Part shown: piece after piece, positions 16,612-25,825 of the stretch | How the letters are laid out: every line of letters starts with the position of its first letter | How positions within the stretch are numbered: the stretch's first letter is position 1 | NCBI GenBank assembly: GCA_015056885.1 | Contig: SVFL01000006.1 | Location: 1-64,000, forward strand | Length of the DNA: 64,000 nt | Direction: 5' to 3' | DNA from: Lachnospiraceae bacterium | Lineage (GTDB): Bacteria > Bacillota > Clostridia > Lachnospirales > Lachnospiraceae | Made by a program: the position numbers and the translations under genes | Notes under the pieces: model-generated | The model's database searches: none | Told to the model about the DNA's origin: nothing | What the model saw: the letters and a program-made list of their open reading frames with translations, nothing else

Positions 16612-16636
16612 AAATACTCCTCTCCTGTTTTATCAT

Positions 16637-17932
16637 TTAATTCCATTCGATTTGTTCGGAAAGTGTCTTATAACTCTTCTGGCGTGTGATTTCTACCAAA
16701 CCCAAAGGTGTCATATCTACGACAACTGTTTTCGTCCGGTCACAACTGACAAGTTTTTTTAGTTGATTAAGCAAAGCATCCTGATGTGACTTGTCTTTCA
16801 TGTTTATGAAATCAACGATAATAATACCGTTTAGATTGCGCAGACGAAGCTGAAGGGCAATTTCTTTGGCTGCTTCCTTATTGATTTGGAAAAAAGTCTC
16901 TTCCATATCCTTTTTGGCCTCGTATTTGCCCGAATTAACGTCGATAACGGTTAAAGCCTCCGTTTTATCGATTATAAGATAACCACCGGATTTGAGCCAT
17001 ACGCGACGTTCTGTGGCGGTTTCCAATTTGGAGTCTAACCCATACAATTTAGCTAAAGAGAATTGTGAATCCTCGTATAAACGTAATTTTTTATCCTCAG
17101 GAAGGCAACGTGATTCCTGTAATTGATTATAAACGGTAATCTGGTCTGTCACAATTTCATCGTATTCATCAGGATATGCAAGTTGTTCCAATGCAGCCTG
17201 CCAGGGTGCTGGCGGCTCGACAAGGCAGCTAAAACAGGTCCGGTGCATTGCAGTCTGAAACAGAGAAGTCCACTGCTCCGTCAGGTTGGAAAATAAATTT
17301 ACCAAGGTTTTTCGCTCCTGTCCGGCAGCTTGTGTTCGCACAACTACTCCAACCGGCAGAATATTCGCATCATCATTATTGCTATGAGGAAATGAAATAT
17401 CAGAGAGCACAAATTCTTCACACTGCATCAGTTGTTGCATACATGCTTTTTCCTCTTTGGAAAACTTATTGGAATAACCGGTACGAGTGCTGCCAACACT
17501 CAATGCAAAACAGTCATTTGATAAAGAAATCAACGTCGTTACGGATGCTTGTTTGGTTTTCTGGGCATCTCTGGTAACCTGAACAGGAAATTCATCTCCC
17601 TCAAGAATACGTCCGTCATAAGGGCGATTTAATAGAAAGGGATGAGCTGCATCCTTTTTGGATAAAAAGCAGATTTCACGTTCAGAACCGCCAATTTCTA
17701 CAAAATATGCGCCCAGATTGGAGACTACATTTTTTACCTTACAGATATAAATGGCACCTATTTTGCTCTGTTCCTTTGGAAAAAAACGGGCAGCCTTCAA
17801 ACGGTTATCCTGAATCAGTAAGGCTGCTTGTTGACTGCGATAGTCAGTAAAGAGCAGCTTGCCTCCGATTTCTGCGGAGGCTTGCATTTCCGATAATTCA
17901 GTTTTTTTAGCTGGTATAATTAAGCGACTCAT
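16637..17932 (-). CDS. rng: Ribonuclease E/G family protein, short form
   Basis: A 431-residue endoribonuclease of the RNase E/G family acting in rRNA processing and mRNA turnover. An S1-like RNA-binding region lies near residues 35-120, and the catalytic core includes TVIDVNSGK and GIIIVDFINMKD with the metal-binding aspartates. The protein ends soon after MTPLGLVEITRQKS. The Zn-link CPxC motif and the downstream small domain of the longer family members are missing, so tetramer formation may differ. Neighbouring radical SAM gene is the usual Clostridia partner. Confidence 0.87.
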   Translation of the reverse strand: MSRLIIPAKKTELSEMQASAEIGGKLLFTDYRSQQAALLIQDNRLKAARFFPKEQSKIGAIYICKVKNVVSNLGAYFVEIGGSEREICFLSKKDAAHPFLLNRPYDGRILEGDEFPVQVTRDAQKTKQASVTTLISLSNDCFALSVGSTRTGYSNKFSKEEKACMQQLMQCEEFVLSDISFPHSNNDDANILPVGVVVRTQAAGQERKTLVNLFSNLTEQWTSLFQTAMHRTCFSCLVEPPAPWQAALEQLAYPDEYDEIVTDQITVYNQLQESRCLPEDKKLRLYEDSQFSLAKLYGLDSKLETATERRVWLKSGGYLIIDKTEALTVIDVNSGKYEAKKDMEETFFQINKEAAKEIALQLRLRNLNGIIIVDFINMKDKSHQDALLNQLKKLVSCDRTKTVVVDMTPLGLVEITRQKSYKTLSEQIEWN

Positions 17933-17961
17933 TTATTTACCTTTCGGAAATGTATTTCAAT

Positions 17962-18147
17962 TTAGTAGTTGTATATATCTTTTTCATTACATTTATATTC
18001 AGCAATGAGTTGACAGTCATGATTTGTAAATTCTACAGGAAAAGGATCTCCAAGTTTATGTTTCTTATATAGTATAAACGCAGTAATACCAAAGGCGCTG
18101 GATAATGTTGGAATAATAAAAAGAAGGATTGCTATAGTTTTTAACAT
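17962..18147 (-). CDS. Small single-pass membrane protein
   Basis: A 61-residue protein with one N-terminal hydrophobic segment (residues 4-26), then a polar tail. The ATG overlaps the stop codon of the upstream zinc-ribbon gene (TAATG), with AGGATAT as ribosome binding site, so it is probably translationally coupled. Unknown family. The coupling suggests it worked with the zinc-ribbon membrane protein. Confidence 0.6.
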   Translation of the reverse strand: MLKTIAILLFIIPTLSSAFGITAFILYKKHKLGDPFPVEFTNHDCQLIAEYKCNEKDIYNY

Positions 18148-19319
18148 TATATATCCTGCCTTTCTTTTACAAAACTTTGGACATTTTTAGAACGTGAAAA
18201 GTTTAGCCCTTTTATAATGGATTCCGTTGCAATATAGCCAAAACAAATACCAAAAAAAATAATAAGAGCATAAACTGCAATCAATACAACAGATAGAATA
18301 CCTAATTCTGCCCTTGATTGTTCATATGCAAAAGCCAAATAAATATAATGAGACAAAAATGCGAAAATTGGTGTGACAGTAATTGCACTTAGCAAAAACA
18401 TAAGGGCTGCTTTGCCTTTGTGGATGGGCAAATTACCGGCCGCACAACCGGTTTGTCCATTTAGCAAAAGAGTATATGGTTTGTTTTTATACTGAAAAGT
18501 CATAAACCAAACCGGAAGTAATACATAGCGAATTTTTTTGATTTGAGCTATTGGTGATTTACGTACTACATGTATGCTTGAATGTTGGTATTTTTGTTCG
18601 AGAGGTTGTTGCATCTCATAATCAAAAATTTCTTCAGCTTTTTTTAATACATCAGATTTTGTCTGTAAATAATTAATGTTATATCGATCTGCATAAAATC
18701 CGGAAAGGTAACCTGGATTAAATGCTTCCATTTCTTCTAAATAGTATTTGCCTAATAATCGTAATTCCTCATCACTTAAAGTTGTGGAAGCACTTATAGG
18801 AAAATCTTTGAAATGTATAGTTGCATTTTTGTAATAATATCCGGAATCTGCCAAGGCAGTTTGGCCGGTTATTGAGTAATACTGTCGATCCGTGTAGTCA
18901 ATATCATATAACCAAAAAGGAATATATATACCGCGCAATGTATCCGGTTTGAAATTCTTAAATTCTTTTGGAACAAAGAATTTCTTGCGGATACTGTATC
19001 AAAGAGATGCATGCGCTGCTTCTTTGGTTGTTTTAAAAGGAATTATATAATCCGGTTGCAATTCAGATGAAACACGGTCAAATACAATGACCGGTTGACC
19101 GCAATAGACACAAAAGGTTGCAGCTTCATTTTCCGTAACCATAATTTCTGCGCCACAAGCTGTGCAGGAATAAATATGAAAATTCATACGCAGTTTTGGC
19201 ATATAGTCGGTTTTAATTTCTTCCGGCTGAAAGGTGCTGTCACAATGATGGCAAACCAAACAATTTTGCTCCGGGTCATATATTAATGCACTTGCGCAGT
19301 TTGGACATTGGTATATCAT
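18147..19319 (-). pseudogene. Zinc-ribbon membrane protein gene interrupted by one in-frame TGA
   Basis: One frame of 391 codons from ATG 19319 to the stop at 18147, broken only by TGA at 18999-19001. The first part (106 residues) has two zinc ribbons, CPNC...CHHC and CTACG...CVYC, then VFDRVSSELQPDYIIPFKTTKEAAHAS, a pattern that in intact relatives leads into a segment like RKKFFVPKEFKNFKPDTLRGIYIPFW. Exactly that segment follows the TGA in frame. The second part has two membrane segments near its C-terminus (about 330-355 and 365-390 region). The second part has no ATG of its own at a sensible place, only TTG 18938. Nonsense mutation is the simplest reading; sequencing error or recoding are alternatives. 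Function unknown. Confidence 0.8.
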
Positions 19320-19349
19320 AGATTTGCTCCTGTGTATATCTTATATAAT

Positions 19350-22067
19350 CTATACCTCACCCAAAGGTACTAATTTCATAGGCTCATCATCCTTGGCCAG
19401 ATTTGCATAGGTCTCTTCTCTGGTAACAAGCAGTGCATTAGGAGCAAGTTCCTCTCCCAGGTCTTTGAGCATTGCTTCAATGATTTGAATGGGCTTGATA
19501 TTGCCAGCGCTGGAGGCATCTACTAATAGCTTCAGGGAGTCTCCTTCCCATGTACAGGAATAAATGCCGGGACGGATATCTACCTGACGGTCGGCCTTAC
19601 CTTTTTTGCCTTCCTTGGTAATGATAATCTCATTTTTATTCAAAAATTCCGGCAAGTAAGCAGCCAAATCAACCTTGGGAGCTTTCCCTTCTGCAAAGCG
19701 TACTGTATAGGAGGCCGCTGCAACACTTGCCATGGCATTGCCTGCTTTTTCGGGTAACACATATACACCTTCTACGCGGATTCCGGGAACACTTGCAGCA
19801 TTCAGGCGGTTCATTATATCCTCGCAGGAGGTCATGGAATAAACATCAATATCCATATATTCTCCATTGCTTTCAAGACCAACGCTTAAGGGTGATGCAA
19901 AGGACATAATCTGGTGCGGGCTGAATCCTGTAGAATATGCCACATCAATGTCTGCACGACGGATGGTTTTCTGGAAAAATCTCATTACATCCAGATGTCC
20001 GATGAAACGGACTGCCCCATGCTTGGAGAATTTCACACGAAGACGAATACGAGGCTTCTGTGCAGGTGCTTCTGTAGTCGAAACTTCCTTTTGGTCGCAA
20101 GTTTCAAGGGGAGCTTCAACGGATTCGGTAATCGAAGGCTGATTCATATCCAAATCATCCTTGGCAGACTCCTTGGAAACAACTCCCTTGGGCTCCTTAC
20201 AGATACCACCGCCAAATCGCTGGGCACCACAACCCTGACATTTCAGCTTACAATTTTCAGATACAGTCTCTTCCTGCGCTTTCTTCCACTCACGCAACAA
20301 AAATTCCTTGGTCACACCGCAATCAATGAAGTCCCAAGGGAAAATTTCATCCTCTTCACGTTTACGGCTGGTATAAAATTCAACTGTCAGACCACATTCT
20401 TCAATGGTCTGAAGCCAACGTTCATTGTCATAATATTCGCTCCATGCATCGTAAAATCCGCCCTTTTCGTATACTTTGCGGATTACCTCGCAGAGACGTC
20501 TGTCACCTCGTGCCAGAACACCTTCCATTACACTGGCATCAGCCTCATGCCAGTTATATTTGATACGTTTCTGGTTGAGCTGTTCGGAAATGGCTTTGCG
20601 GGTCAGATAAGCCTTGTCCAGAAACTCCTCCTTGGTGCACTGGGGAGCCCACTGGAATGGCGTAAAGGGCTTAGGTACAAAGAAAGATGTGCTCGCCACA
20701 ATCTGTACACTTCCGGGGCTGCGCTTTTCCTTGGGAACCGTATCAAAATAAGCCATGGCAATTTTGTTGGAAAGCTCTGCAATACCACGGATATCTTCTT
20801 CTGTCTCAGTAGGAAGACCAAGCATAAAATAAAGCTTTACACGGGACCAGCCGCCTTCAAAGGCCAAAGTGGAACCCTGCAAAATGACTTCTTCGGTCAA
20901 TCCTTTGTTAATAACATTTCTCAGTCTCTGGCTGCCTGCCTCAGGGGCAAAGGTAAGACTGGATTTCTTCACATCCTGTACCTTACTCATAACATCCAGG
21001 GAAAATGCATCAATACGAAGAGAAGGAAGAGAAATATTAACATGTTTCTCATTACACTCCTCAATCAGATAATCAATAAATTCCGGAAGTTTACTGTAAT
21101 CACTGGAGCTTAAAGAACTTAATGAGATTTCCTCATGCCCGGTGTTTTTCAGCATCTCCACTGCATAGTTTTTCAAAACTTCCACATCACGTTCACGAAC
21201 CGGACGGTACAACTGACCGGCCTGACAGAAACGACAACCACGAATACAGCCTCTTTGAATTTCCAAAACAACTCTGTCCTGCGTAACCTTAGTGTAAGGT
21301 ACCACCGGTTTCATGGGATAGGGAATATCGCTGACATTCATAGCGATTTCCTTTAAAATGGTGGCAGGAATACCTTCTTCTGTGGGAGCAAAGCTTGCAA
21401 TAGTACCATCTTCATGGTAGCTTACCTCATAAAAACGAGGCACATACATGCCGGGGAGCTTGGCAGCTCGACGCAAAAACTCAACACGTCCTAAATTCTC
21501 GGATTTGCACTGCTTGTACAAATCAATCAGCTCCTGATAGCGAATTTCGCCCTCGCCGATATAAAAAATATCAAAAAAGTCCGCAATAGGCTCCGGATTG
21601 TAGGAACAGGGACCACCACCGATGACAATGGGACAGTCCTCTCCTCTTTCCACTGCGTTTAGAGGAATCTGAGCTAAGTCAAGAACTTGTAAAATATTGG
21701 TATAACACATCTCATATTGAATAGTGATACCAAGAAAATCAAAGTCCTTAATAGGATCCTGCGACTCTAAGGCAAACAGAGGGATATTTTCCTGCCTCAT
21801 GATAGCATCTAAATCCAGCCATGGAGAATATACTCGTTCACACCACACATCTTCCATTTTATTGAACATATCATAGAGAATTTGAATGCCAAGATGAGAC
21901 ATTCCAATCTCATATACATCCGGAAAGCACATGGCAAAACGCACATTTACTTTGCTTTTGTCCTTTACAACGGAATTAACCTCATGACCGATATAACGGG
22001 CAGGTTTTTCTATTTTCATTAAAATATCATCTGATAAAGCAAGCTTGGTATTTTTAAAATTTTCCAT
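19350..22067 (-). CDS. Radical SAM protein with B12-binding-like N-terminus fused to DUF2344 domain
   Basis: A 905-residue protein joining two modules that are often separate genes in Clostridia. The N-terminal 640 residues match the TIGR03960 radical SAM family: a cobalamin-binding-like fold, then the cluster motif CIRGCRFC near residue 265, and a Cys-rich tail (CKLKCQGCGAQRFGGGICKEP). After a low-complexity linker rich in Glu/Thr, residues from about 690 match TIGR03936/DUF2344 (RLRVKFSKHGAVRFIGHLDVMRFFQKTIRRA). Substrate is unknown; linkage to RNase E/G points to rRNA or tRNA work. ATG 22067 has AAGGAG upstream, so an in-frame start at 22097 is less likely. Confidence 0.9.
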   Translation of the reverse strand: MENFKNTKLALSDDILMKIEKPARYIGHEVNSVVKDKSKVNVRFAMCFPDVYEIGMSHLGIQILYDMFNKMEDVWCERVYSPWLDLDAIMRQENIPLFALESQDPIKDFDFLGITIQYEMCYTNILQVLDLAQIPLNAVERGEDCPIVIGGGPCSYNPEPIADFFDIFYIGEGEIRYQELIDLYKQCKSENLGRVEFLRRAAKLPGMYVPRFYEVSYHEDGTIASFAPTEEGIPATILKEIAMNVSDIPYPMKPVVPYTKVTQDRVVLEIQRGCIRGCRFCQAGQLYRPVRERDVEVLKNYAVEMLKNTGHEEISLSSLSSSDYSKLPEFIDYLIEECNEKHVNISLPSLRIDAFSLDVMSKVQDVKKSSLTFAPEAGSQRLRNVINKGLTEEVILQGSTLAFEGGWSRVKLYFMLGLPTETEEDIRGIAELSNKIAMAYFDTVPKEKRSPGSVQIVASTSFFVPKPFTPFQWAPQCTKEEFLDKAYLTRKAISEQLNQKRIKYNWHEADASVMEGVLARGDRRLCEVIRKVYEKGGFYDAWSEYYDNERWLQTIEECGLTVEFYTSRKREEDEIFPWDFIDCGVTKEFLLREWKKAQEETVSENCKLKCQGCGAQRFGGGICKEPKGVVSKESAKDDLDMNQPSITESVEAPLETCDQKEVSTTEAPAQKPRIRLRVKFSKHGAVRFIGHLDVMRFFQKTIRRADIDVAYSTGFSPHQIMSFASPLSVGLESNGEYMDIDVYSMTSCEDIMNRLNAASVPGIRVEGVYVLPEKAGNAMASVAAASYTVRFAEGKAPKVDLAAYLPEFLNKNEIIITKEGKKGKADRQVDIRPGIYSCTWEGDSLKLLVDASSAGNIKPIQIIEAMLKDLGEELAPNALLVTREETYANLAKDDEPMKLVPLGEV

Positions 22068-22095
22068 AATTTTCTCCTTCAAATAACATCTATTC

Positions 22096-22124
22096 ATTAT
22101 ATCAAAATCCTAACATTTCTGCAA
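22096..22124 (-). promoter_or_regulatory. Promoter of the radical SAM / RNase E/G run
   Basis: On the - strand TTGCAG (22119-22124), 17-base spacer, TATAAT (22096-22101), about 28 bases before the start codon. Confidence 0.65.
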
Positions 22125-22178
22125 GATTTCAAGAAGATACGCATATGTTTAATCAATAAAACAAGTTGTGTGGAAACT

Positions 22179-22559
22179 ATGAGTGATATAACCATTGAAA
22201 AGAAACTGGAACTTATGCAGCAGATTCGTGCCAGAAATGAGCAAAATCGATTTGATATGTCTCGAAGAGAACAGATTATTTATGGAAGAACAGCAACGAA
22301 TCCGTATAGCGAACCAGAAAGAACCTGGGATAACAATTTGACTATGGATGTTGCTGATGAAGAGGAAGAATTTCAAACCTTTCCCTTACGGATTTTATTA
22401 TCCTTAGCATTATTTTTAGTGATTATTATCTGTGACCTGTCCGGAAAAAGCTTTATGGGGATAAATGCAAGTCAGTGCTTTCATGCAATTGCGGTAGACT
22501 ATGAAAGCAGCATCACCGCGTGGGTAGATGCTGCTTCCGAAAATACTTCTATTCCTTAG
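22179..22559 (+). CDS. Small membrane-anchored protein of unknown function
   Basis: A 126-residue protein with a charged, probably helical N-terminus, an acidic patch (DEEEE) and one membrane segment at about 72-93 (FPLRILLSLALFLVIIICDL). ATG 22179 or GTG 22170 could start it; the ribosome binding site is weak. It is the only + strand gene in this area, between the radical SAM run and the his genes, and its stop codon is 12 bases from that of hisIE. Family unknown. Confidence 0.6.
   Translation: MSDITIEKKLELMQQIRARNEQNRFDMSRREQIIYGRTATNPYSEPERTWDNNLTMDVADEEEEFQTFPLRILLSLALFLVIIICDLSGKSFMGINASQCFHAIAVDYESSITAWVDAASENTSIP
22505..22536 (-). terminator. Hairpin that may end the his transcript
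   Basis: Perfect 10-bp arms AAGCAGCATC (22505-22514) and GATGCTGCTT (22527-22536) inside the 3' end of the + strand gene. On the - strand it lies about 36 bases beyond the hisIE stop. The following T run is poor, so its role is uncertain. Confidence 0.3.
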
Positions 22560-22571
22560 TAAAACTATATT

Positions 22572-23864
22572 TTATCGATTGGCAAGTTCTGTGGTAATTT
22601 CTTCCCAGGTTACATCCTTTTCCGCCATCAGTACCATCATGTGATACAGGAAATCACTGATTTCGTATTTAATTTCATTGGCGTTGGGATTCTTGGCGGC
22701 AATGACAATCTCTGTTGCCTCCTCTCCCAGCTTCTTAAGGATTTTGTCGATACCCTTGTCGAAGAGATAATTGGTGTAAGAACCTTCCTTAGGATGGATT
22801 TTGCGATCCTTAATCACGTTAAATACCTCTTCAAAGACTTCTAAGGGGTTGGAGGACTGTTCATAGTCCTTCTTGGTAATCTCGTTGAAGAAACAGCTCT
22901 TAGCGCCGGTGTGGCATGCTGCACCCACCTGAGAAACCTTAGCCAGAATGGTGTCCATATCACAGTCTGCAGAAAGACTCTTTACATACTGAAAATGACC
23001 GCTGGTGGCACCCTTTAACCAGAGCTCCTGACGGCTTCTGCTGTAGTAAGTCATCTTGCCGGTGCGAAGAGTCTCCAGATAGGCTTCCTCGTTCATATAA
23101 GCCATCATCAGCACCTCGGAAGTCTTGTAATCCTGAACCACTACAGGTACCATTCCATCGCTGTTTAATTTGAAATCTGACCATGCATAGGCTGCTTTTA
23201 AGGTCTCTACTGCAATATCATTTTGCAGGCAGAGATCTTTTAAGGACAGCAAATCTGCAATATTGTCATTGATGGTATTGCCGGTGATTCCGCATACACC
23301 TTCATGGGCAAAAATTTTGATTAATTTATTCAGTGCAATCTGATTAATCTGTACAATAAAGGGCAGGTCAATAACTTCCATGGTCTCACGAATCTGATGA
23401 GGATTCATCAGTACCATTCCGGATACATACTGCTTAATCAGTTCTAAATTATCAGAAAGCACCTTGGGATCATTGTAAGAAAGAAGAATTTTGTCCTGAC
23501 CGAATTTCAGGGATACTTCCTGAGTAATTTCGATGTTACTCTCCTTCTCATAATCCAAAATAGCTTTTTTACAACCGGTATAGAGAATCTTTTTGATATC
23601 CTCCATACGTTTTACGTTTCCTGCACCGATAACATCCATCTCTGCAGTGGCGCAGATTTCTTTCATAATGTCCAGATTGGCCTCGTGCTCAGCATCGCCC
23701 TCAGACATATCAAAAACAATCAGTTCGTCAGCACCGTTCTCGTTATAGAGCTGTACCAGACGCAAAGGGTCAGTCTCCACAACAGAGGTATCATTCAGAC
23801 TTTTTACAGCATGCTCACGATACAGATAAATACAGGGAATAAATTTCTTAGTTTGGTTATTCAT
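22572..23864 (-). CDS. hisIE: HisIE (phosphoribosyl-AMP cyclohydrolase / phosphoribosyl-ATP pyrophosphatase) with HisA/HisF-like N-terminus
   Basis: A 430-residue three-part protein. Residues 1-215 resemble the HisA/HisF barrel (DPLRLVQLYNENGADELIVFD, VIGAGNVKRMEDIKKIL), but the first catalytic Asp of HisF (IPCLDV) is Tyr here (IPCIYL), and the second catalytic region is also altered. About 225-330 is HisI with the metal-binding SADCDMD and CHTGAKSCF. About 340-430 is HisE with LGEEATEIVIAAKN. HisI and HisE carry out steps 3 and 2 of histidine synthesis. The barrel-like part is probably non-catalytic or scaffolding (inference). Last gene of the his run. Confidence 0.9.
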   Translation of the reverse strand: MNNQTKKFIPCIYLYREHAVKSLNDTSVVETDPLRLVQLYNENGADELIVFDMSEGDAEHEANLDIMKEICATAEMDVIGAGNVKRMEDIKKILYTGCKKAILDYEKESNIEITQEVSLKFGQDKILLSYNDPKVLSDNLELIKQYVSGMVLMNPHQIRETMEVIDLPFIVQINQIALNKLIKIFAHEGVCGITGNTINDNIADLLSLKDLCLQNDIAVETLKAAYAWSDFKLNSDGMVPVVVQDYKTSEVLMMAYMNEEAYLETLRTGKMTYYSRSRQELWLKGATSGHFQYVKSLSADCDMDTILAKVSQVGAACHTGAKSCFFNEITKKDYEQSSNPLEVFEEVFNVIKDRKIHPKEGSYTNYLFDKGIDKILKKLGEEATEIVIAAKNPNANEIKYEISDFLYHMMVLMAEKDVTWEEITTELANR

Positions 23865-23897
23865 ATACTTTCCTCGATATTCTTTGGTAATTCTATT

Positions 23898-24485
23898 TTA
23901 TAAGCTGCCCTTGGTGCTCAGAACCTCTGTTGTGCGGGGTTCTGCACTGACTGCCATGTCCAAAGCCTTGGCAAAGGCCTTAAACATCGCCTCAATCATG
24001 TGATGTGAGTTGGTTCCGGCCAAAAGCTTAATATGCAGATTCATACCTGCGCTATAGGAAATAGCATAGAAAAATTCACGCACAAGCTCGGTGTCCAGAT
24101 AGCCCACGCGCTCAGTAGGAAATTCGCATTCAAAGTTCAGATAAGGGCGGCCGCACAAATCTACCGCACAGAGCGCCAGCGCGTCATCCATGGGGAGGAT
24201 AAAGTAGCCGTAACGGCGGATTCCTTTCTTGTCTCCCACTGCCTGCTTGATACAGTTGCCCAGAACGATTCCGGTGTCCTCCACTGTGTGATGTCCGTCT
24301 ACCTGTAAATCTCCTGTTACCTTGCAGTCCAGATCAAAGAAACCATGCTTGGCAAAACCCTCCAGCATATGGTCAAAAAAGCCGATGCCGGTGTCGATGG
24401 AGGCGTTGCCGTTGCCGTCCAGATTCAGTTCAACGCGGATATCTGTTTCCTTTGTGGTACGTTTTAACTTTGATGTACGTGCCAT
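23898..24485 (-). CDS. hisB: Imidazoleglycerol-phosphate dehydratase
   Basis: A 195-residue manganese enzyme of histidine synthesis, monofunctional (no phosphatase domain). Metal-ligand motifs DHMLEGFAKHG, DGHHTVED and THHMIEA-like SHHMIEAMFKAFAKAL are present. AGGAGG precedes the ATG. Third from last in the his run, 17 bases after hisD. Confidence 0.95.
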   Translation of the reverse strand: MARTSKLKRTTKETDIRVELNLDGNGNASIDTGIGFFDHMLEGFAKHGFFDLDCKVTGDLQVDGHHTVEDTGIVLGNCIKQAVGDKKGIRRYGYFILPMDDALALCAVDLCGRPYLNFECEFPTERVGYLDTELVREFFYAISYSAGMNLHIKLLAGTNSHHMIEAMFKAFAKALDMAVSAEPRTTEVLSTKGSL

Positions 24486-24502
24486 ATATGTATTCCTCCT
24501 GA

Positions 24503-25792
24503 TTATTCAAAGCGGACTTTGATGCTGTTGGCGTGAGCGGTAAGACCTTCGCTCTCTGCAAACAGTTCAATATTTTTGTGTACTTTCTCAAGCGCTTCTC
24601 TGGAATAAGAGATAATGCTGGTCTTCTTGATAAAATCATCCACATTTACAGGGGAGAAGAACTTCGCTGTGCCGTTGGTGGGCAGAATGTGGTTGGGACC
24701 TGCAAAATAGTCGCCAAGAGGCTCGGATGCATACTCTCCCAGGAAAATAGCGCCTGCATTTTTGATGCGGGTCATGATATCAAAAGGATTCTTGGTGAGA
24801 ATCTCTAAGTGTTCGGAAGCAATTTCATTTACTGCGTCGATAGCATCCTGCATATTCTCCGCCACCAAAATATAGCCGTAATTATCAAGAGACTTCTGAA
24901 TAATCTCTTTTCTGGATAAAACAGCCGTAAAGCTGTCAACTTCCTTGGAAACAGCTTCTGCAAGTTCTTTGGAGGTGGTAATCAAAATAGCGCTTGCAAG
25001 CTCGTCGTGCTCTGCCTGGGACAATAAATCTGCAGCCACATAGCGGGGATTAGCTGTCTCGTCAGCCAGTACCAAAATCTCACTGGGACCTGCAATAGAA
25101 TCAATGCTTACATAGCCATATACAGCCTTTTTAGCCAGCGCTACAAAGATGTTGCCGGGGCCGGTAATCTTGTCAACCTTGGGGATAGACTGCGTACCGA
25201 AAGCCATTGCAGCAATGGCCTGAGCTCCACCTACCTTATAGATGGTATCCACGCCTGCAATATCAGCGGCAACAAGAGTTCCGGGATTGACTTTACCGTC
25301 TGCCCCGGGAGGTGTAGTCATGATAATCTCACCCACACCAGCAACCTTCGCAGGAATTACATTCATCAAAACGCTGGAAGGATACGCAGCCTTACCGCCG
25401 GGCACATATACACCGGCTTTGCCGATGGGGGTAATTTTCATGCCTAAGATAGTACCGTCTTCCTTGGCATCAAACCAGCTGTTTCGAAGCTGTTTCATGT
25501 GGAAGGTACGGATATTCTCAGCAGACTGTTTGATTACTTCTACCAAATCGGCATCCATTTTGGAATATGCTTCCTCAATCTCGGCTCTGGTAACCTTGAT
25601 GTTATCTGTGTTTAATTCAAATTTATCAAACTTTGCAGTGTACTCAAATACAGCTGCATCGCCGTTTGTTTTTACATTTTCGATAATCTCATTTACGGTG
25701 GACTCAAACTGACCGTAATTGTTAGGACTTCTTTTCAGTAAGTCGTTCAGGAGATTGTCTTTGGTCTCTTTGGTTAACTCAATGATTCTCAT
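24503..25792 (-). CDS. hisD: Histidinol dehydrogenase
   Basis: A 429-residue NAD-dependent zinc enzyme that oxidises L-histidinol to L-histidine in two steps. Recognisable blocks include GKAGVYVPGGKAAYPSS, DKITGPGNIFVALAKK and LLSQAEHDE, carrying the zinc ligands and active-site residues, and the C-terminal FFSPVNVDDFIKKTS. Length is normal. GGAG stands before the ATG. Confidence 0.96.
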   Translation of the reverse strand: MRIIELTKETKDNLLNDLLKRSPNNYGQFESTVNEIIENVKTNGDAAVFEYTAKFDKFELNTDNIKVTRAEIEEAYSKMDADLVEVIKQSAENIRTFHMKQLRNSWFDAKEDGTILGMKITPIGKAGVYVPGGKAAYPSSVLMNVIPAKVAGVGEIIMTTPPGADGKVNPGTLVAADIAGVDTIYKVGGAQAIAAMAFGTQSIPKVDKITGPGNIFVALAKKAVYGYVSIDSIAGPSEILVLADETANPRYVAADLLSQAEHDELASAILITTSKELAEAVSKEVDSFTAVLSRKEIIQKSLDNYGYILVAENMQDAIDAVNEIASEHLEILTKNPFDIMTRIKNAGAIFLGEYASEPLGDYFAGPNHILPTNGTAKFFSPVNVDDFIKKTSIISYSREALEKVHKNIELFAESEGLTAHANSIKVRFE

Positions 25793-25825
25793 GTTATTCT
25801 CCTTAATTAAAAGATTTATTACTGT

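Noticed and set aside
18960-18983. SECIS-like hairpin after the TGA at 18999
   Set aside because: As a claim of selenocysteine it is weak: the stem is AT-rich, the protein has no redox context near that residue, and a nonsense mutation explains the data. Kept only as a remark in the findings.
19914-21113. 399-codon + strand frame
   Set aside because: It is a shadow of the radical SAM gene on the other strand; its composition is low-complexity-like and no start signal is present.
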